In this document: piece after piece, positions 1-8,297 of the stretch
How the letters are laid out: each line of letters begins with the position of its first letter
How positions within the stretch are numbered: position 1 is the first letter of the stretch
Assembly: GCF_011839805.1 (NCBI RefSeq)
Contig: NZ_VWPY01000001.1
Coordinates: 248,001-312,000 of the forward strand
Length of the DNA: 64,000 bases
Direction: 5' to 3'
DNA from: Kineococcus rubinsiae
GTDB taxonomy: Bacteria > Actinomycetota > Actinomycetes > Actinomycetales > Kineococcaceae
The notes under the pieces: generated by a model
Seen by the model: the letters and a program-made list of their open reading frames with translations, nothing else
What the model was told of the DNA's origin: nothing
Database searches by the model: none
Position numbers and translations under genes: made by a program

Positions 1-1
1 C

Positions 2-382
2 GAGGTCCTGCAGTCGGCCATGACGGCCATCGACTTCGAGGAGGCGCTGCTCGACCGCGTCGAGGAGCTCGACGCCCTCGAGGAGGACCGCGGGCTGGCG
101 CCGCGCACGTCCGGCGAGGCTGCGTGCGCGCACCTGCGCACCGCCCCCGCGGCGGCCGCCCCGGGCGGCCCGGTGCCGGACTCGTGCCCCGACTGCGTCC
201 GCGAGGGCAGCGAGTGGGTGCACCTGCGCACCTGCCTGGCCTGCGGCTACACGGCCTGCTGCGACTCCTCGCCGCTGCGCCACTCCCGCCGGCACCACGC
301 GCAGACCGCGCACCCCGTCATCGTCAGCGCCGAGCCGGGCGAGGCCTGGCGCTGGTGCTGGGTGGACGAGATGCTCGGCTGA
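2..382 (+). CDS. UBP-type zinc-finger protein, 5' end outside window
   Basis: The readable product carries a UBP-type zinc finger: a CxH pair, CPDC, CLACG, CC and spaced histidines, ending in a Trp-rich tail. In eukaryotes this fold binds the ubiquitin C-terminus; in actinobacteria it occurs as small stand-alone proteins or as the cytoplasmic tail of cation/proton antiporters. An ATG lies at 20, but the frame stays open to the left edge. The acidic helical stretch before the finger (DFEEALLDRVEELDALEED) resembles an antiporter tail, so this may be the end of a longer gene. The finger is clear; the full protein is unknown. Confidence 0.75.
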   Translation, partial: EVLQSAMTAIDFEEALLDRVEELDALEEDRGLAPRTSGEAACAHLRTAPAAAAPGGPVPDSCPDCVREGSEWVHLRTCLACGYTACCDSSPLRHSRRHHAQTAHPVIVSAEPGEAWRWCWVDEMLG

Positions 383-410
383 CGCAGCCCACCTCAGTCC
401 GGCCCACCCC

Positions 411-1079
411 TCAGAGCGGGGCGGGCCAGTCCTCGTGGGCGAAGGCGGTGTCCCAGAACATCAGCTCGTAGCGCGTCGCGGTCGCGAAGGCCGTGTGCAT
501 GGCGTCGACCGGCCCGCCGGCCTCCGCGGCCGCGTCGACCAGGTCGCGCGCCGCCGCGGCCGAGGCGTGGAAGGCCTCGTCGTCGTAGGCCGCGACCCAC
601 CGCGCGAACGGGTGCTCAGGTCCCACGGCGGCCGCGGAGCGCGCGAGGCGGCGGGCGACGTCGGCGTAGACCCAGAAGCAGGGCAGGACGGCCGCGGCGC
701 CCACGGCGTAGGGGGCCGTGGCCGCGGTCGCGACGAGGTAGGACGTGTAGCCCAGCGTCGTCGGCGAGGGGCCCGCCGGGCCCGTGGCCGCGGGCAGCGC
801 GCCCGAGCCGAGGAGGTCGGCGTGCAGCGACGTCTCGACGAGGCCGGCCCCGTGCGCCGAGCGCGACCAGAACCCGGCGCTCGCGGCGTCGGGGGCGCGG
901 GCGGCCAGCAGGGACAGCGCCCGCGCGTAGCCGGCCAGGTAGAGGACGTCCTGCTCCAGGTAGTGCCGGAACGTCGCGGGCGCCAGCGTCCCGTCCCCCA
1001 GCTGCGTGACGAAGGGCGAGGCGTCGACGGCGGCGCGCAGGTCCGCCGTGCGCGCCCACGCGTCCGCCGTGAACGTCAC
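411..1079 (-). CDS. tenA: TenA/thiaminase II family aminopyrimidine aminohydrolase
   Basis: TenA proteins hydrolyse thiamin breakdown pyrimidines (amino-HMP salvage) or cleave thiamin. The 222-residue product has the normal family length, an all-helical TenA pattern, and the conserved LPCFWVYADVA segment containing the active-site Cys. GTG at 1079 is taken as start because it overlaps the thiD stop by four bases, and no other start is better placed. It is the last gene of a four-gene thiamin salvage operon read leftward from a TPP riboswitch. The TenA_C or TenA_E subclass was not resolved. Confidence 0.9.
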   Translation of the reverse strand: MTFTADAWARTADLRAAVDASPFVTQLGDGTLAPATFRHYLEQDVLYLAGYARALSLLAARAPDAASAGFWSRSAHGAGLVETSLHADLLGSGALPAATGPAGPSPTTLGYTSYLVATAATAPYAVGAAAVLPCFWVYADVARRLARSAAAVGPEHPFARWVAAYDDEAFHASAAAARDLVDAAAEAGGPVDAMHTAFATATRYELMFWDTAFAHEDWPAPL

Positions 1080-1912
1080 TGCGCACCCCGGCTCAGGCCG
1101 GAGTGGTCCAGCGGCCCGCTGCCGTGGCCGACGCCGAGGCCGATCCCGCCGGTCAGGGCGGTCTGCAGGTAGTCCCGCGCCGCGTCCACGACGCCGGTCA
1201 GGTCGGCGCCGGGGTCGTGGGCGAGCAGGGCGGCCATCGCCGAGGAGAGCGTGCAGCCCGTGCCGTGGGTGGCGGTCGTGGCGACGCGGGGGCGGGTCAC
1301 CAGGTGCGTCCCCCCCGCCCGGGCGAGGACGTCGACGCTGTCGTCGCCGTCGAGGTGGCCCCCCTTGAGCAGGACGGTGGTCCCGCTGCGGCGCAGCAGC
1401 TCCTCGGCCTGGGCGACGCACTCGTCGGGGCCGCGGGCGGCCTCCACCCCCAGCAGGACGGCCGCCTCCGGCACGTTCGGGGTGACGACGTCGGCCAGGG
1501 GCAGCAGCTCCTCGCGCAGCACCGCGACGGCGTCGGCGTCCAGCAGCCGGTCGCCGCTGGTGGCGACCATGACGGGGTCCAGGACCACGGGCCCGACGTC
1601 GCGCGCGCGCAGGACCTCGGCCACCGCGCGGGCGGTGGCGGCCCCCGCGAGCATCCCGATCTTCGTGGCGTGCACCGTGACGTCGTCGAGCAGCACGTCG
1701 AGCTGCTGCCGGACGAACCCCGGGTCGACGACGACGACCCCGGCCACCCCGCGGGTGCTCTGCGCGGTCAGCGCTGTCAGCACGGCCGTGCCGTAGGCGC
1801 CCAGCGCGGCGAAGGTCTTGAGGTCGGCCTGGACGCCGGCGCCGCCGCTGGGGTCGGACCCGGCGATGCTCAGAGCGACCCGCGCGGGGATGCCCCTCCC
1901 TCGGTCGCTCAC
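1076..1912 (-). CDS. thiD: Bifunctional hydroxymethylpyrimidine/phosphomethylpyrimidine kinase
   Basis: ThiD phosphorylates HMP and HMP-P to HMP-PP, the pyrimidine half of thiamin phosphate. The 278-residue protein has the ribokinase-fold N-terminal signature [17 protein letters not shown], the DPVMVATSG segment, and the C-terminal anion-hole motif [14 protein letters not shown] at 1912 gives VSDRGRG and overlaps the thiE stop by four bases, so translation is probably coupled. The frame stays open much further upstream inside thiE, but that extension is not ThiD-like. Confidence 0.95.
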   Translation of the reverse strand: MSDRGRGIPARVALSIAGSDPSGGAGVQADLKTFAALGAYGTAVLTALTAQSTRGVAGVVVVDPGFVRQQLDVLLDDVTVHATKIGMLAGAATARAVAEVLRARDVGPVVLDPVMVATSGDRLLDADAVAVLREELLPLADVVTPNVPEAAVLLGVEAARGPDECVAQAEELLRRSGTTVLLKGGHLDGDDSVDVLARAGGTHLVTRPRVATTATHGTGCTLSSAMAALLAHDPGADLTGVVDAARDYLQTALTGGIGLGVGHGSGPLDHSGLSRGAQ

Positions 1913-2550
1913 GCGGCCGGTGCCCCGGCCCACGTCCGCACGAGCGCGCGGGCCGCGGCCTCCGGGTCCTCGGCGGCGCAGATCTCCGACACGACGCAGA
2001 ACCCCGCGATCCCGCTGCCCCGCAGCTGCTCCAGGGTCCCCGCGTGGATGCCGCCGATCGCGACGCAGGGCACGTCCGCCGCCGCGACGACGGCCGCGGT
2101 GCCCGCCGGGCCGAGCGGCGCCGCCGCCAGGGGCTTCGTCGGCGTGGCCCACACGGGCCCGACGCCGAGGTAGTCGACCGCGTCGCGCGGGGCCGCGTGG
2201 ACCTCCTCGACGCTGGAGACCGACAGGCCGACGAGCAGGTCCGGCCCGGCGAGGCGCCGCACGTCCTGCGCGGGCAGGTCGGACTGGCCGAGGTGGACGC
2301 CGTCGGCGCCCGCGATGAGCGCGAGGTCGACCGCGTCGTCGACGAACAGCGCGACGCCCGTGTCCCGCAGGACGTCCTGCACCCGGCGCACGAGCGCGAG
2401 GCGCTCGCGGTCGGAGGCGTCCTTGGCCCGGACCTGCACGGCGGTCACGCCGCCCGCCACGGCCGCGCGCACGACGTCGGGCACCCCGCGCGGCCCGCAG
2501 AGCGCCGTGTCGGTGACGAGGTACAGGGAGAGGTCGAGGGTGGCCCGCAT
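1909..2550 (-). CDS. thiE: Thiamin-phosphate synthase
   Basis: ThiE joins HMP-PP and thiazole phosphate to form thiamin monophosphate in the cytoplasm. The 213-residue TIM-barrel protein shows [10 protein letters not shown] near residue 40 (family form VQLReK), [12 protein letters not shown] for diphosphate and Mg binding, and [12 protein letters not shown]. Length is typical. Its ATG shares one base with the thiM stop (TGATG). Lying between thiM and thiD, it completes a salvage route from thiazole alcohol and HMP to thiamin phosphate. Confidence 0.96.
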   Translation of the reverse strand: MRATLDLSLYLVTDTALCGPRGVPDVVRAAVAGGVTAVQVRAKDASDRERLALVRRVQDVLRDTGVALFVDDAVDLALIAGADGVHLGQSDLPAQDVRRLAGPDLLVGLSVSSVEEVHAAPRDAVDYLGVGPVWATPTKPLAAAPLGPAGTAAVVAAADVPCVAIGGIHAGTLEQLRGSGIAGFCVVSEICAAEDPEAAARALVRTWAGAPAA

Positions 2551-3380
2551 CAGGCGAGGCGACCGGGCGTGACCGCCGCCGCGGCCAGAGCCGCACCGTC
2601 GACGGCGTCGAGCGCGTCGATCCAGGCGATGGCGAAGCTGCCGGGGCCCGCCGCGACGGCGGCGGCGCGCTCACCGGCGAGGGCGACGTGCAGGTGGGCC
2701 GCGACGGCCGCGAGCAGCGGGTCGTCGCTGACGGCGGCGTAGGCCGCCACCAGGGCACCGAGCGCGCAGCCGGCTCCCGTGGTCCGGGTCAGCAGCGGGG
2801 TCCCGCCGCTGACGCGCGTGGTCCGCTCACCCGAGACGACGACGTCGACCTCGCCGGAGACGGCGACGGCCCCGCCCGTGCGGCGGCTCAGCTCGCGCGC
2901 GGCCTCGAGGGCCTCGTCGACGCCGGACGTGGAGTCGACGCCCCGCCCTCCGGCGCCCGCGCCGGCGAGGCCGAGGACCTCGGAGGCGTTGCCGCGCACG
3001 ACGGTGGGGGCGTGCTCGAGCAGTTCCCGGGCCACCCGGGTGCGGAACTCCAGACCGCCCACAGCGACGGGGTCCAGCACCCACGGGGTTCCGGCCCGGC
3101 GCGCGGACTCGGCCGCGAGCAGCATGGCCTTCGCCCGGTCGTCGTCGAGGGTTCCGACGTTGACGAGCACCCCGGAGGAGATCGCCGCGAACGCCGCCGA
3201 CTCGTGGACGTTGTCGACCATCGCCGGGGCGGCCCCGACGGCCAGCAGGGCGTTCGCGGTGATCGTGGTCACCACCGAGTTCGTGAGGCACTGCACCAGA
3301 GGGGCGTTGCTGCGCAACGCCTCCCGGGCCGCGGCCAGGGCGTCCGCCGAGGGGCGTGGCGGAGTCGAGACGGCTGCCAT
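2550..3380 (-). CDS. thiM: Hydroxyethylthiazole kinase
   Basis: ThiM phosphorylates hydroxyethylthiazole, salvaging the thiazole half of thiamin. The 276-residue protein has the family hallmarks [37 protein letters not shown] and the catalytic [18 protein letters not shown] at 3380 follows GGGA by nine bases, and that purine run forms the 3' end of a TPP riboswitch. It is the first gene of the thiM-thiE-thiD-tenA operon. Biosynthetic thiC, thiG and thiS are absent here, so this unit is for salvage. Confidence 0.96.
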   Translation of the reverse strand: MAAVSTPPRPSADALAAAREALRSNAPLVQCLTNSVVTTITANALLAVGAAPAMVDNVHESAAFAAISSGVLVNVGTLDDDRAKAMLLAAESARRAGTPWVLDPVAVGGLEFRTRVARELLEHAPTVVRGNASEVLGLAGAGAGGRGVDSTSGVDEALEAARELSRRTGGAVAVSGEVDVVVSGERTTRVSGGTPLLTRTTGAGCALGALVAAYAAVSDDPLLAAVAAHLHVALAGERAAAVAAGPGSFAIAWIDALDAVDGAALAAAAVTPGRLA

Positions 3381-3386
3381 GCCGTG

Positions 3387-3468
3387 ACATCCCTTCGTCA
3401 GCACTACCTGCGTCAGGTTCGACGGGTGTGATCTCAGCCCCGCGATCTGCGCGGAGCACCCCGTGTCG
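3387..3468 (-). promoter_or_regulatory. TPP riboswitch (THI element) controlling thiM operon
   Basis: Read on the minus strand, the conserved blocks appear in order: CGGGGTGC near 3465, GGCTGAGATCACACCC near 3440-3425, GAACCTGA near 3420, CAGGTAGTGCTGACGAAGGGATG ending near 3387 (cited here by position because of length). The last block contains the thiM ribosome-binding site, so ligand binding should hide it and block translation initiation. A possible -10 hexamer TACGGT lies at 3480-3475, which would start the RNA at about the riboswitch 5' edge. Confidence 0.93.
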
Positions 3469-3513
3469 CGGCCGACCGTAGCACCCGCCCCGGCCCTCCC
3501 GGCCAGCACCGTC

Positions 3514-3558
3514 CCCCGCCGTGATCATGCAGGTAATCCCTGCATGATCACGGCGGGG
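3514..3558. terminator. Perfect 20-bp inverted repeat, likely terminator
   Basis: Arms at 3514-3533 and 3539-3558 are exact reverse complements (CCCCGCCGTGATCATGCAGG on the left) around a five-base loop TAATC. It sits 17 bases after the stop of the leftward epimerase gene and upstream of the thiM promoter. It would therefore stop read-through into the riboswitch. There is no U-tract on either side. A repeat-family or operator role is not excluded. Confidence 0.6.
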
Positions 3559-3574
3559 AGAGGGGTGACGGCCG

Positions 3575-4549
3575 TCAGAGCAGCGGCACCTCGGCGCCCG
3601 CGAGGTCGACCTCGCCCCGCTCGGCGAGGCCGCGCACGGCCTGCGCGGCGGCCTGCAGGGTCGTGTACCGGGGGACGTAGCCGAGCAGCCGCCGGGCCTT
3701 CGCCGTGCTGGCCGAGTGGCTGCGGGACAGGTGCTCCCAGCTCGCGTCGGCGTGCTCGCCGGCCGCGGCGCGGAACTCCTCCCACGGGACGGTGCGCAGC
3801 ACGGCGTCCCGGCCGAACCAGGCCGCGACCCCGCGGGCGAACCCCGTCACGGTCAGGGCCCGGTCGGAGACGACGTGGAAGCTCTCCCCCAGCGCGGCCG
3901 AGCGGTGCTCCAGCGCGCGCTGGAAACCCTGGGCGACGTCGTCGGCGTGCACGTGGTGCATCGTCTCCACGCCGGTCCCCGGCACGAGGAGTTCCCGCCC
4001 CGTGGCGAGGCGGTGCCACACGTCGGGGTCGAGGTTGCCCACCGGGGTGATGACGGGCCAGCCCGGGCCGCTGATGTGCCCGGGGTGCAGGACGGTGCAG
4101 GCCAGCCCGCCGCTGCGGGCCTCGGCGAGCAGCAGCGCCTCGATCTCGGCCTTCTGCGTGCCGTAGGGCCCGAACGGTTCCCGCGGATCCTCCTCGGTCA
4201 GCGGCGACGCGGCCGCGACGCCGTGCACCCAGATCGTCCCGCAGTGCAGCAGGAACCCCGTGCGGCCGCGCAGCGCCTCGACGAGCTGGCGCGCGGAGTC
4301 GGCGGTGAAGCACACGAGGTCGACGACCGCGTCCGCCCCGAGGCCGGCGATGCGGGCGCCGAACGTCCCGGCGGCGTCCTCGGCCTCGCGGTCGGCGACG
4401 ACCCGCTCGACCTGCGCCCACGCGGGGTGCGGGTGGTACGGCTCGCGGGTGCCGCGGCTGACCGCGACCACCTGGTGCCCCGCCGCGACGAGGCGGGGCA
4501 CCAGGTAGCTGCCGACGTGGCCCGTGGCCCCGACGACGACGACGCGCAC
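3575..4549 (-). CDS. NAD-dependent epimerase/dehydratase family protein
   Basis: This 324-residue Rossmann-fold protein begins with a dinucleotide motif, VVVGATGHVGSYLVPRLV, near residues 3-20. It continues like an extended or atypical SDR: DAVVDLVCFT in the middle, then YGTQKAEIEALL with the YxxxK-like pair (Tyr then Lys). The usual Ser is not obvious. The substrate cannot be told from sequence; a nucleotide sugar or similar is usual for the family. GTG at 4549 lies one base after the stop of the aldo/keto reductase gene, so the two form an operon. Confidence 0.85.
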   Translation of the reverse strand: MRVVVVGATGHVGSYLVPRLVAAGHQVVAVSRGTREPYHPHPAWAQVERVVADREAEDAAGTFGARIAGLGADAVVDLVCFTADSARQLVEALRGRTGFLLHCGTIWVHGVAAASPLTEEDPREPFGPYGTQKAEIEALLLAEARSGGLACTVLHPGHISGPGWPVITPVGNLDPDVWHRLATGRELLVPGTGVETMHHVHADDVAQGFQRALEHRSAALGESFHVVSDRALTVTGFARGVAAWFGRDAVLRTVPWEEFRAAAGEHADASWEHLSRSHSASTAKARRLLGYVPRYTTLQAAAQAVRGLAERGEVDLAGAEVPLL

Positions 4550-4550
4550 G

Positions 4551-5600
4551 TCAGTTCCCGGCCGCGGCGGTGTCGCCGGCCTCGCGGGCCGAGGCCCACA
4601 GGTCGACGCCGGAGTCGACGGCGAACTCGTCGATCGCGGCGAGCTCCTCGGCGCTGAACTCCAGGTTCGACACGGCCGCGACGTTGTCCTCGACCTGCTT
4701 GACGCTGCTCGCGCCGATCAGCGTGGTCGTGACGCGCTCGTCGCGCAGCACCCAGGACAGGGCGAGCTGCGCGAGGGTCTGCCCGCGCCCCTTCGCGATC
4801 TCGTTCAGCCCGCGGATGCGGGCCACGTTCTCGTCGTTCAGGATGCCCGGGTCAAGCGACTTGCCCTGCGCCGCACGCGAGTCGGCGGGGATGCCGTCGA
4901 GGTAGCGGTCGGTCAGCAGCCCCTGCGCGAGCGCGGTGAACGGGATGCACCCGACGCCCTCGGCGGCCAGGACGTCGAGCAGCTCCGACTCGATCCAGCG
5001 GTTGAACATCGAGTACGAGGGCTGGTGGATCAGCAGCGGCGTCCCCAGGTCGCGCAGGATCCGCGACGCCTGCAGCGTGCGCTCGGGGCCGTAGGAGGAG
5101 ATCCCGACGTGCAGCGCCTTGCCGGAGCGGACGATCGCGTCGAGCGCGCCCATCGTCTCCTCGAGCGGGGTCTCGCCGTCCGGGCGGTGGTGGTAGAAGA
5201 CGTCGACGTAGTCGAGGTTCATCCGCTCCAGCGACTGGTCCAGCGACGCGGTGAGGTACTTGCGCGAGCCGTGGTCGCCGTAGGGGCCGGGCCACATGTC
5301 CCAGCCGGCCTTGGAGGAGATCACGAGCTCGTCGCGGTAGGGCTTGAGGTCCTCCTTGACCAGGCGGCCGAAGTTCGTCTCGGCGCTGCCGTAGGGGGGG
5401 CCGTAGTTGTTGGCGAGGTCCATGTGCGTGATGCCGAGGTCGAACGCGCGGCGCACGATGGCCCGCTGCGTCTCGAACGGCTTGTCGTCGCCGAAGTTGT
5501 GCCAGAACCCGAGCGACAGGGCCGGGAGCTTCAGGCCGCTGCGCCCGCAGCGGCGGTAGGGCATGGAGTCGTAACGTCCGTCGTCAGCGATGTAGGTCAC
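4551..5600 (-). CDS. Aldo/keto reductase, YghZ/GAP-reductase type
   Basis: The 349-residue NADPH-dependent TIM-barrel reductase belongs to the AKR14-like group, which includes E. coli YghZ and potassium-channel beta subunits. Visible family features are MPYRRCGRSGLKLPALSLG at the N-terminus, the Asp and Tyr pair in HMDLANNYGPPYGSAE, Lys in VISSKAGWDMWPGPYG and the His pair in DVFYHHRPD. The C-terminal LIGASSVKQVEDN binds NADPH. Relatives reduce glyceraldehyde-3-phosphate and methylglyoxal. It is the promoter-proximal partner of the epimerase gene one base downstream. Confidence 0.9.
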   Translation of the reverse strand: MTYIADDGRYDSMPYRRCGRSGLKLPALSLGFWHNFGDDKPFETQRAIVRRAFDLGITHMDLANNYGPPYGSAETNFGRLVKEDLKPYRDELVISSKAGWDMWPGPYGDHGSRKYLTASLDQSLERMNLDYVDVFYHHRPDGETPLEETMGALDAIVRSGKALHVGISSYGPERTLQASRILRDLGTPLLIHQPSYSMFNRWIESELLDVLAAEGVGCIPFTALAQGLLTDRYLDGIPADSRAAQGKSLDPGILNDENVARIRGLNEIAKGRGQTLAQLALSWVLRDERVTTTLIGASSVKQVEDNVAAVSNLEFSAEELAAIDEFAVDSGVDLWASAREAGDTAAAGN

Positions 5601-5645
5601 GTTCCGGAGGGTAGTGGCGCGACCCCCGGCGCTCGACCGGACGGC

Positions 5646-6365
5646 TCAGCCGCCGACCGGCACCTGCGACGCGGCGACGGTCCCGTCCACCACGACGCCG
5701 GCGTCCGCGACCGTCAGGCGTTCGAGCGTGACCTCGCCCGGCACGTCGTCCAGCGGGACGTCGATGCGGTCCAGCGGGCTGTCGATGCCGGCCAGGTCGG
5801 CGAGGCGCCGCACCTGGCCGAGGCCGACCTCCCGCCCGCGCAGCGACGCGGACTCCGGCGTGAGGCGCACGACGTCGCCCGCGAGCTCCGGGGAGACGAC
5901 CAGCCCGAGCTCGCCCAGCACCGGCAGGCGCGTGGTGGCGCGCAGGTCCTGCCCGGCGCGCGCCAGGCTCACCGTGAGCCCGGCGACCGACGCCCGCTCG
6001 GCCAGCGAGGGGTAGGGCACGCTCGCGCGGAACGTCCCCGGCGGCAGCCGGAGCGTGCCGGGCCGCCCCAGCAGCAGCGACCGCGGCACCTCGGCGGAGG
6101 GGAAGGAGACGCGCACGTCGCGCAGCTCGACGTCGCCCGAGTACGCCGGCGCCGTGAGCGTGACGTCGTCGAAGCGCCCGCGCGCGGCCTGCAGCAGGAA
6201 GGACCCGCCGGCGACCGTGACGGTCGGCCGCGCGGGCAGCCGCTGGTCCTGCTGGATCTCCGTGGCCACCCGCCGCAGCGCCACCGAGCGGGCGCCGAGG
6301 TCCGCCGCGACGAGGATGACGGCGAGCGCCACGAGGGTGACGAGGACCCGCACCAGGCGCTTCAC
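5646..6365 (-). CDS. DUF2993 (LmeA-like) membrane-anchored protein
   Basis: The 239-residue protein starts with MKRL and a hydrophobic segment at about residues 6-22, a signal anchor. It then continues as an extracytoplasmic beta-rich DUF2993 domain (VTVAGGSFLLQAARGRFDDVTLTAP, repeated DVRLR-type strands). DUF2993 proteins include mycobacterial LmeA, a phospholipid-binding protein linked to lipomannan elongation. The function here is not determinable beyond envelope lipid binding. It is monocistronic and divergent from the DinB-fold gene. Confidence 0.82.
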   Translation of the reverse strand: MKRLVRVLVTLVALAVILVAADLGARSVALRRVATEIQQDQRLPARPTVTVAGGSFLLQAARGRFDDVTLTAPAYSGDVELRDVRVSFPSAEVPRSLLLGRPGTLRLPPGTFRASVPYPSLAERASVAGLTVSLARAGQDLRATTRLPVLGELGLVVSPELAGDVVRLTPESASLRGREVGLGQVRRLADLAGIDSPLDRIDVPLDDVPGEVTLERLTVADAGVVVDGTVAASQVPVGG

Positions 6366-6482
6366 CGGCGGGGCTCCTCGGGCGGTCTCATGCGCCCCAC
6401 TGTGCCCGGTCGGGACCTGTCCGCCTGTCGGAGGTCGCTCCTACGCTGCGCGCGTCAGCTCGCCCCTCACCGAGGAGGAACC

Positions 6483-7094
6483 GTGACCGACCAGACCACC
6501 CCCGACGAACGCCGGCTCTTCGTCACGGCCGACGAGGCCCTGCTGGGCGTCGTCCGCCAGGTCCGCGAGGACCAGTGGGACCTGCCCACCGCGGCCGAGG
6601 TGTCCACGAGCCGCCCGGACACCGACCCGCCGCTGCGGGAGATCGTCAACCACCACGCCTACGAGGACGCCTGGGTGCCCGCCATGCTCGCCGGCCGGAC
6701 GATGGCCGAGGTCGGCGAGGACGCCCACCGCGGCGACCTGCTGGGCGCCGACCCCGTCGCCGCCTTCGAGCGCGTCGTCGAGGAGGCGATCACCGCGGCC
6801 ACGGCGCTCGACGACCTCGAGCGCACCGTGCACTGCTCCTTCGGCGACTTCAGCGCCCGCGACTTCCTCTGGCAGTCGATCGTCTTCCGCGGCACGCGCG
6901 CCGTCGAGATCGCCCGGCTCCTGGGCCGCGACGACACCCTGCCGGACGAGCTGGTCGCCGGGATGCTCGCCTACATGCGGGAGAACGCGGAGCAGTGGCG
7001 GGCCTGGGGCGTGCTCGGCCCCGCCGTCGAGGCCCCCGCGGACGCGACCCCGCAGGAGGAGCTGCTGGCCGTCATGGGCCGCCGCCCGCGCTGA
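6483..7094 (+). CDS. DinB-fold / maleylpyruvate-isomerase-type protein
   Basis: The 203-residue helical protein has the DinB/MDMPI pattern: an early helix ending in VREDQWDLPT, then LREIVNHHAYEDAWVPAML with the metal-binding His, and FSARDFLWQSIVFRGTRAVEIARLLG with a changed second metal site (no clear His pair). Actinobacterial members often use mycothiol. GTG at 6483 is chosen because GAGGAGG lies five bases upstream; the frame is open far upstream, but that part is noncoding. Substrate unknown. Confidence 0.75.
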   Translation: MTDQTTPDERRLFVTADEALLGVVRQVREDQWDLPTAAEVSTSRPDTDPPLREIVNHHAYEDAWVPAMLAGRTMAEVGEDAHRGDLLGADPVAAFERVVEEAITAATALDDLERTVHCSFGDFSARDFLWQSIVFRGTRAVEIARLLGRDDTLPDELVAGMLAYMRENAEQWRAWGVLGPAVEAPADATPQEELLAVMGRRPR

Positions 7095-7162
7095 CGGAGG
7101 GCGGGCCCGGGGACGTCGCCGGGAGCGGGAAGGCTGCGCAGGCCGGCGTGGTTGCAAGGGGC

Positions 7163-7612
7163 ATGAGCACCAGTGCCCTGACCTTGGAGACCCACGACGA
7201 GACGGTGAAGGACGGGATCGTCCTCATCGACTTCTGGGCCGAGTGGTGTGGCCCGTGCAAGCAGTTCGGTCCGGTCTTCGAGCGCTCCTCGGAGACCCAT
7301 GCGGACATCACCTTCACGAAGGTGGACACCGAGGACCAGCAGCAGCTCGCCGCCCGCTACGGCATCACCTCGATCCCGACGCTCGTCGCCTACCGCGACG
7401 GCATCCCGGTCTTCGGCCAGCCCGGCGCGCTGCCCGAGCCCGCCCTCGAGCAGCTCATCGAGCAGGTCCGCGCGCTCGACATGGACCAGGTGAAGGTCCA
7501 GTACGCGCAGGCCCTCGCCGACCAGCAGGCCCAGGCCGAGGCGGCCGCCCAGCAGCAGGCGGCCCCGCAGCGCCAGGGCGTCCGCGCCGGCACGGACCCC
7601 GCCGCCTTCTGA
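7163..7612 (+). CDS. Thioredoxin with Gln/Ala-rich C-terminal tail
   Basis: This 149-residue cytosolic thioredoxin has the redox motif WAEWCGPCKQF near residue 30, the beta strand ITFTKVDTEDQQQLAARYGI and the cis-Pro loop SIPTL. Classical thioredoxins are about 105-110 residues long. Here roughly 40 extra residues follow, rich in Gln and Ala (QALADQQAQAEAAAQQQ), probably a helical or disordered extension. It stands alone, with a strong hairpin directly downstream. Confidence 0.93.
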   Translation: MSTSALTLETHDETVKDGIVLIDFWAEWCGPCKQFGPVFERSSETHADITFTKVDTEDQQQLAARYGITSIPTLVAYRDGIPVFGQPGALPEPALEQLIEQVRALDMDQVKVQYAQALADQQAQAEAAAQQQAAPQRQGVRAGTDPAAF

Positions 7613-7623
7613 GACCCGCCCCT

Positions 7624-7660
7624 CGACGGCCCCGCCCCCTCCCCGGGAGCGGGGCCGTCG
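7624..7660. terminator. Stem-loop terminator between convergent genes
   Basis: A 12-bp perfect stem (CGACGGCCCCGC at 7624-7635, complement at 7649-7660) with a 13-base loop lies 12 bases after the thioredoxin stop and 16 bases before the end of the opposing SRPBCC gene. It can serve both directions. No T-run follows it. Confidence 0.7.
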
Positions 7661-7676
7661 TCGTCCGTGAGGGGCG

Positions 7677-8153
7677 TCAGCCTCGGGTGCCCTGCGGCGC
7701 GACGGTCTCGAGGTGGGCGGCCAGCGCCCGCAGCCGGCGTCGCGTCTCCCAGCGGAACGCGCGCAGGGCGACCGCCTCGACGGGCCGGCGCAGCGGGGCG
7801 GGTGCCCCCGTGAAGGTGAGCGTGTAGACCACCTCGCTGCGCCCGCCGTCGAGGTTGCGGTGGCGCATCGAGGCGGCCCACACGGCGAAGAACGGCGACC
7901 AGGACGTCAGCGCGACGGCCGCGAGGTCCGGGCGCCGGAAGGTCACGTAGCGCGTGCGGAAGCTCAGCCCGCCGAGCGTCCACCGGGCGCGGCAGACGGC
8001 CTCGACGCCCCGCGCGGGCGCGGCACCGCCGACGGTGGTCGCCTCGCGCAGGAGGGTGTCCCAGCTCAGCCGGTTCGGGTAGTCGTGCACGACGTCGAAG
8101 GCGACGTCGGCCGGGACGGGCAGGACCTGCCGGACGACCGCGTGCGCGCTCAC
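7677..8153 (-). CDS. SRPBCC (START-like) family protein
   Basis: The 158-residue protein matches the polyketide cyclase/dehydrase (SRPBCC) pattern: VVRQVLPVPADVAFDVVHDYPNRLSWDTLLREATTVGG at the start, an antiparallel beta sheet, then a long C-terminal helix. The fold makes a hydrophobic ligand pocket; its ligand is not known. GTG at 8153 gives the expected start. It is divergent from the tRNA-Lys gene 70 bases away and is the last chromosomal gene before the integrated element. Confidence 0.8.
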   Translation of the reverse strand: MSAHAVVRQVLPVPADVAFDVVHDYPNRLSWDTLLREATTVGGAAPARGVEAVCRARWTLGGLSFRTRYVTFRRPDLAAVALTSWSPFFAVWAASMRHRNLDGGRSEVVYTLTFTGAPAPLRRPVEAVALRAFRWETRRRLRALAAHLETVAPQGTRG

Positions 8154-8223
8154 CCGTCGAGGGTGTCACCCCCCGCGCGCCTCGGCTCTCGTCTGAGAGA
8201 CTGCGCGCGGACGTCCGCGTCCG

Positions 8224-8297
8224 GGGCCTCTAGCTCAACTGGTTAGAGCAGCGGACTTTTAATCCGCGGGTTGTGGGTTCGAGCCCCACGGGGCCTA
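8224..8297 (+). tRNA. tRNA-Lys(UUU)
   Basis: A full cloverleaf can be drawn. The acceptor stem is GGGCCTC with GGGGCCT (one G-U at each of two positions), the D arm is GCTC/GAGC, and the anticodon loop is CTTTTAA with anticodon TTT. The T arm is GTGGG-TTCGAGC-CCCAC and A73 is the discriminator. CCA is not encoded. The 3' half from 8256 is duplicated at 30908, so this gene is the integration site of the element to its right and remains functional. Confidence 0.95.

Noticed and set aside
4524-7094. Rightward 856-codon frame beginning over the epimerase region
   Set aside because: Only its last 200 codons from GTG 6483 are a real gene; the rest is antisense to the aldo/keto reductase and DUF2993 genes.
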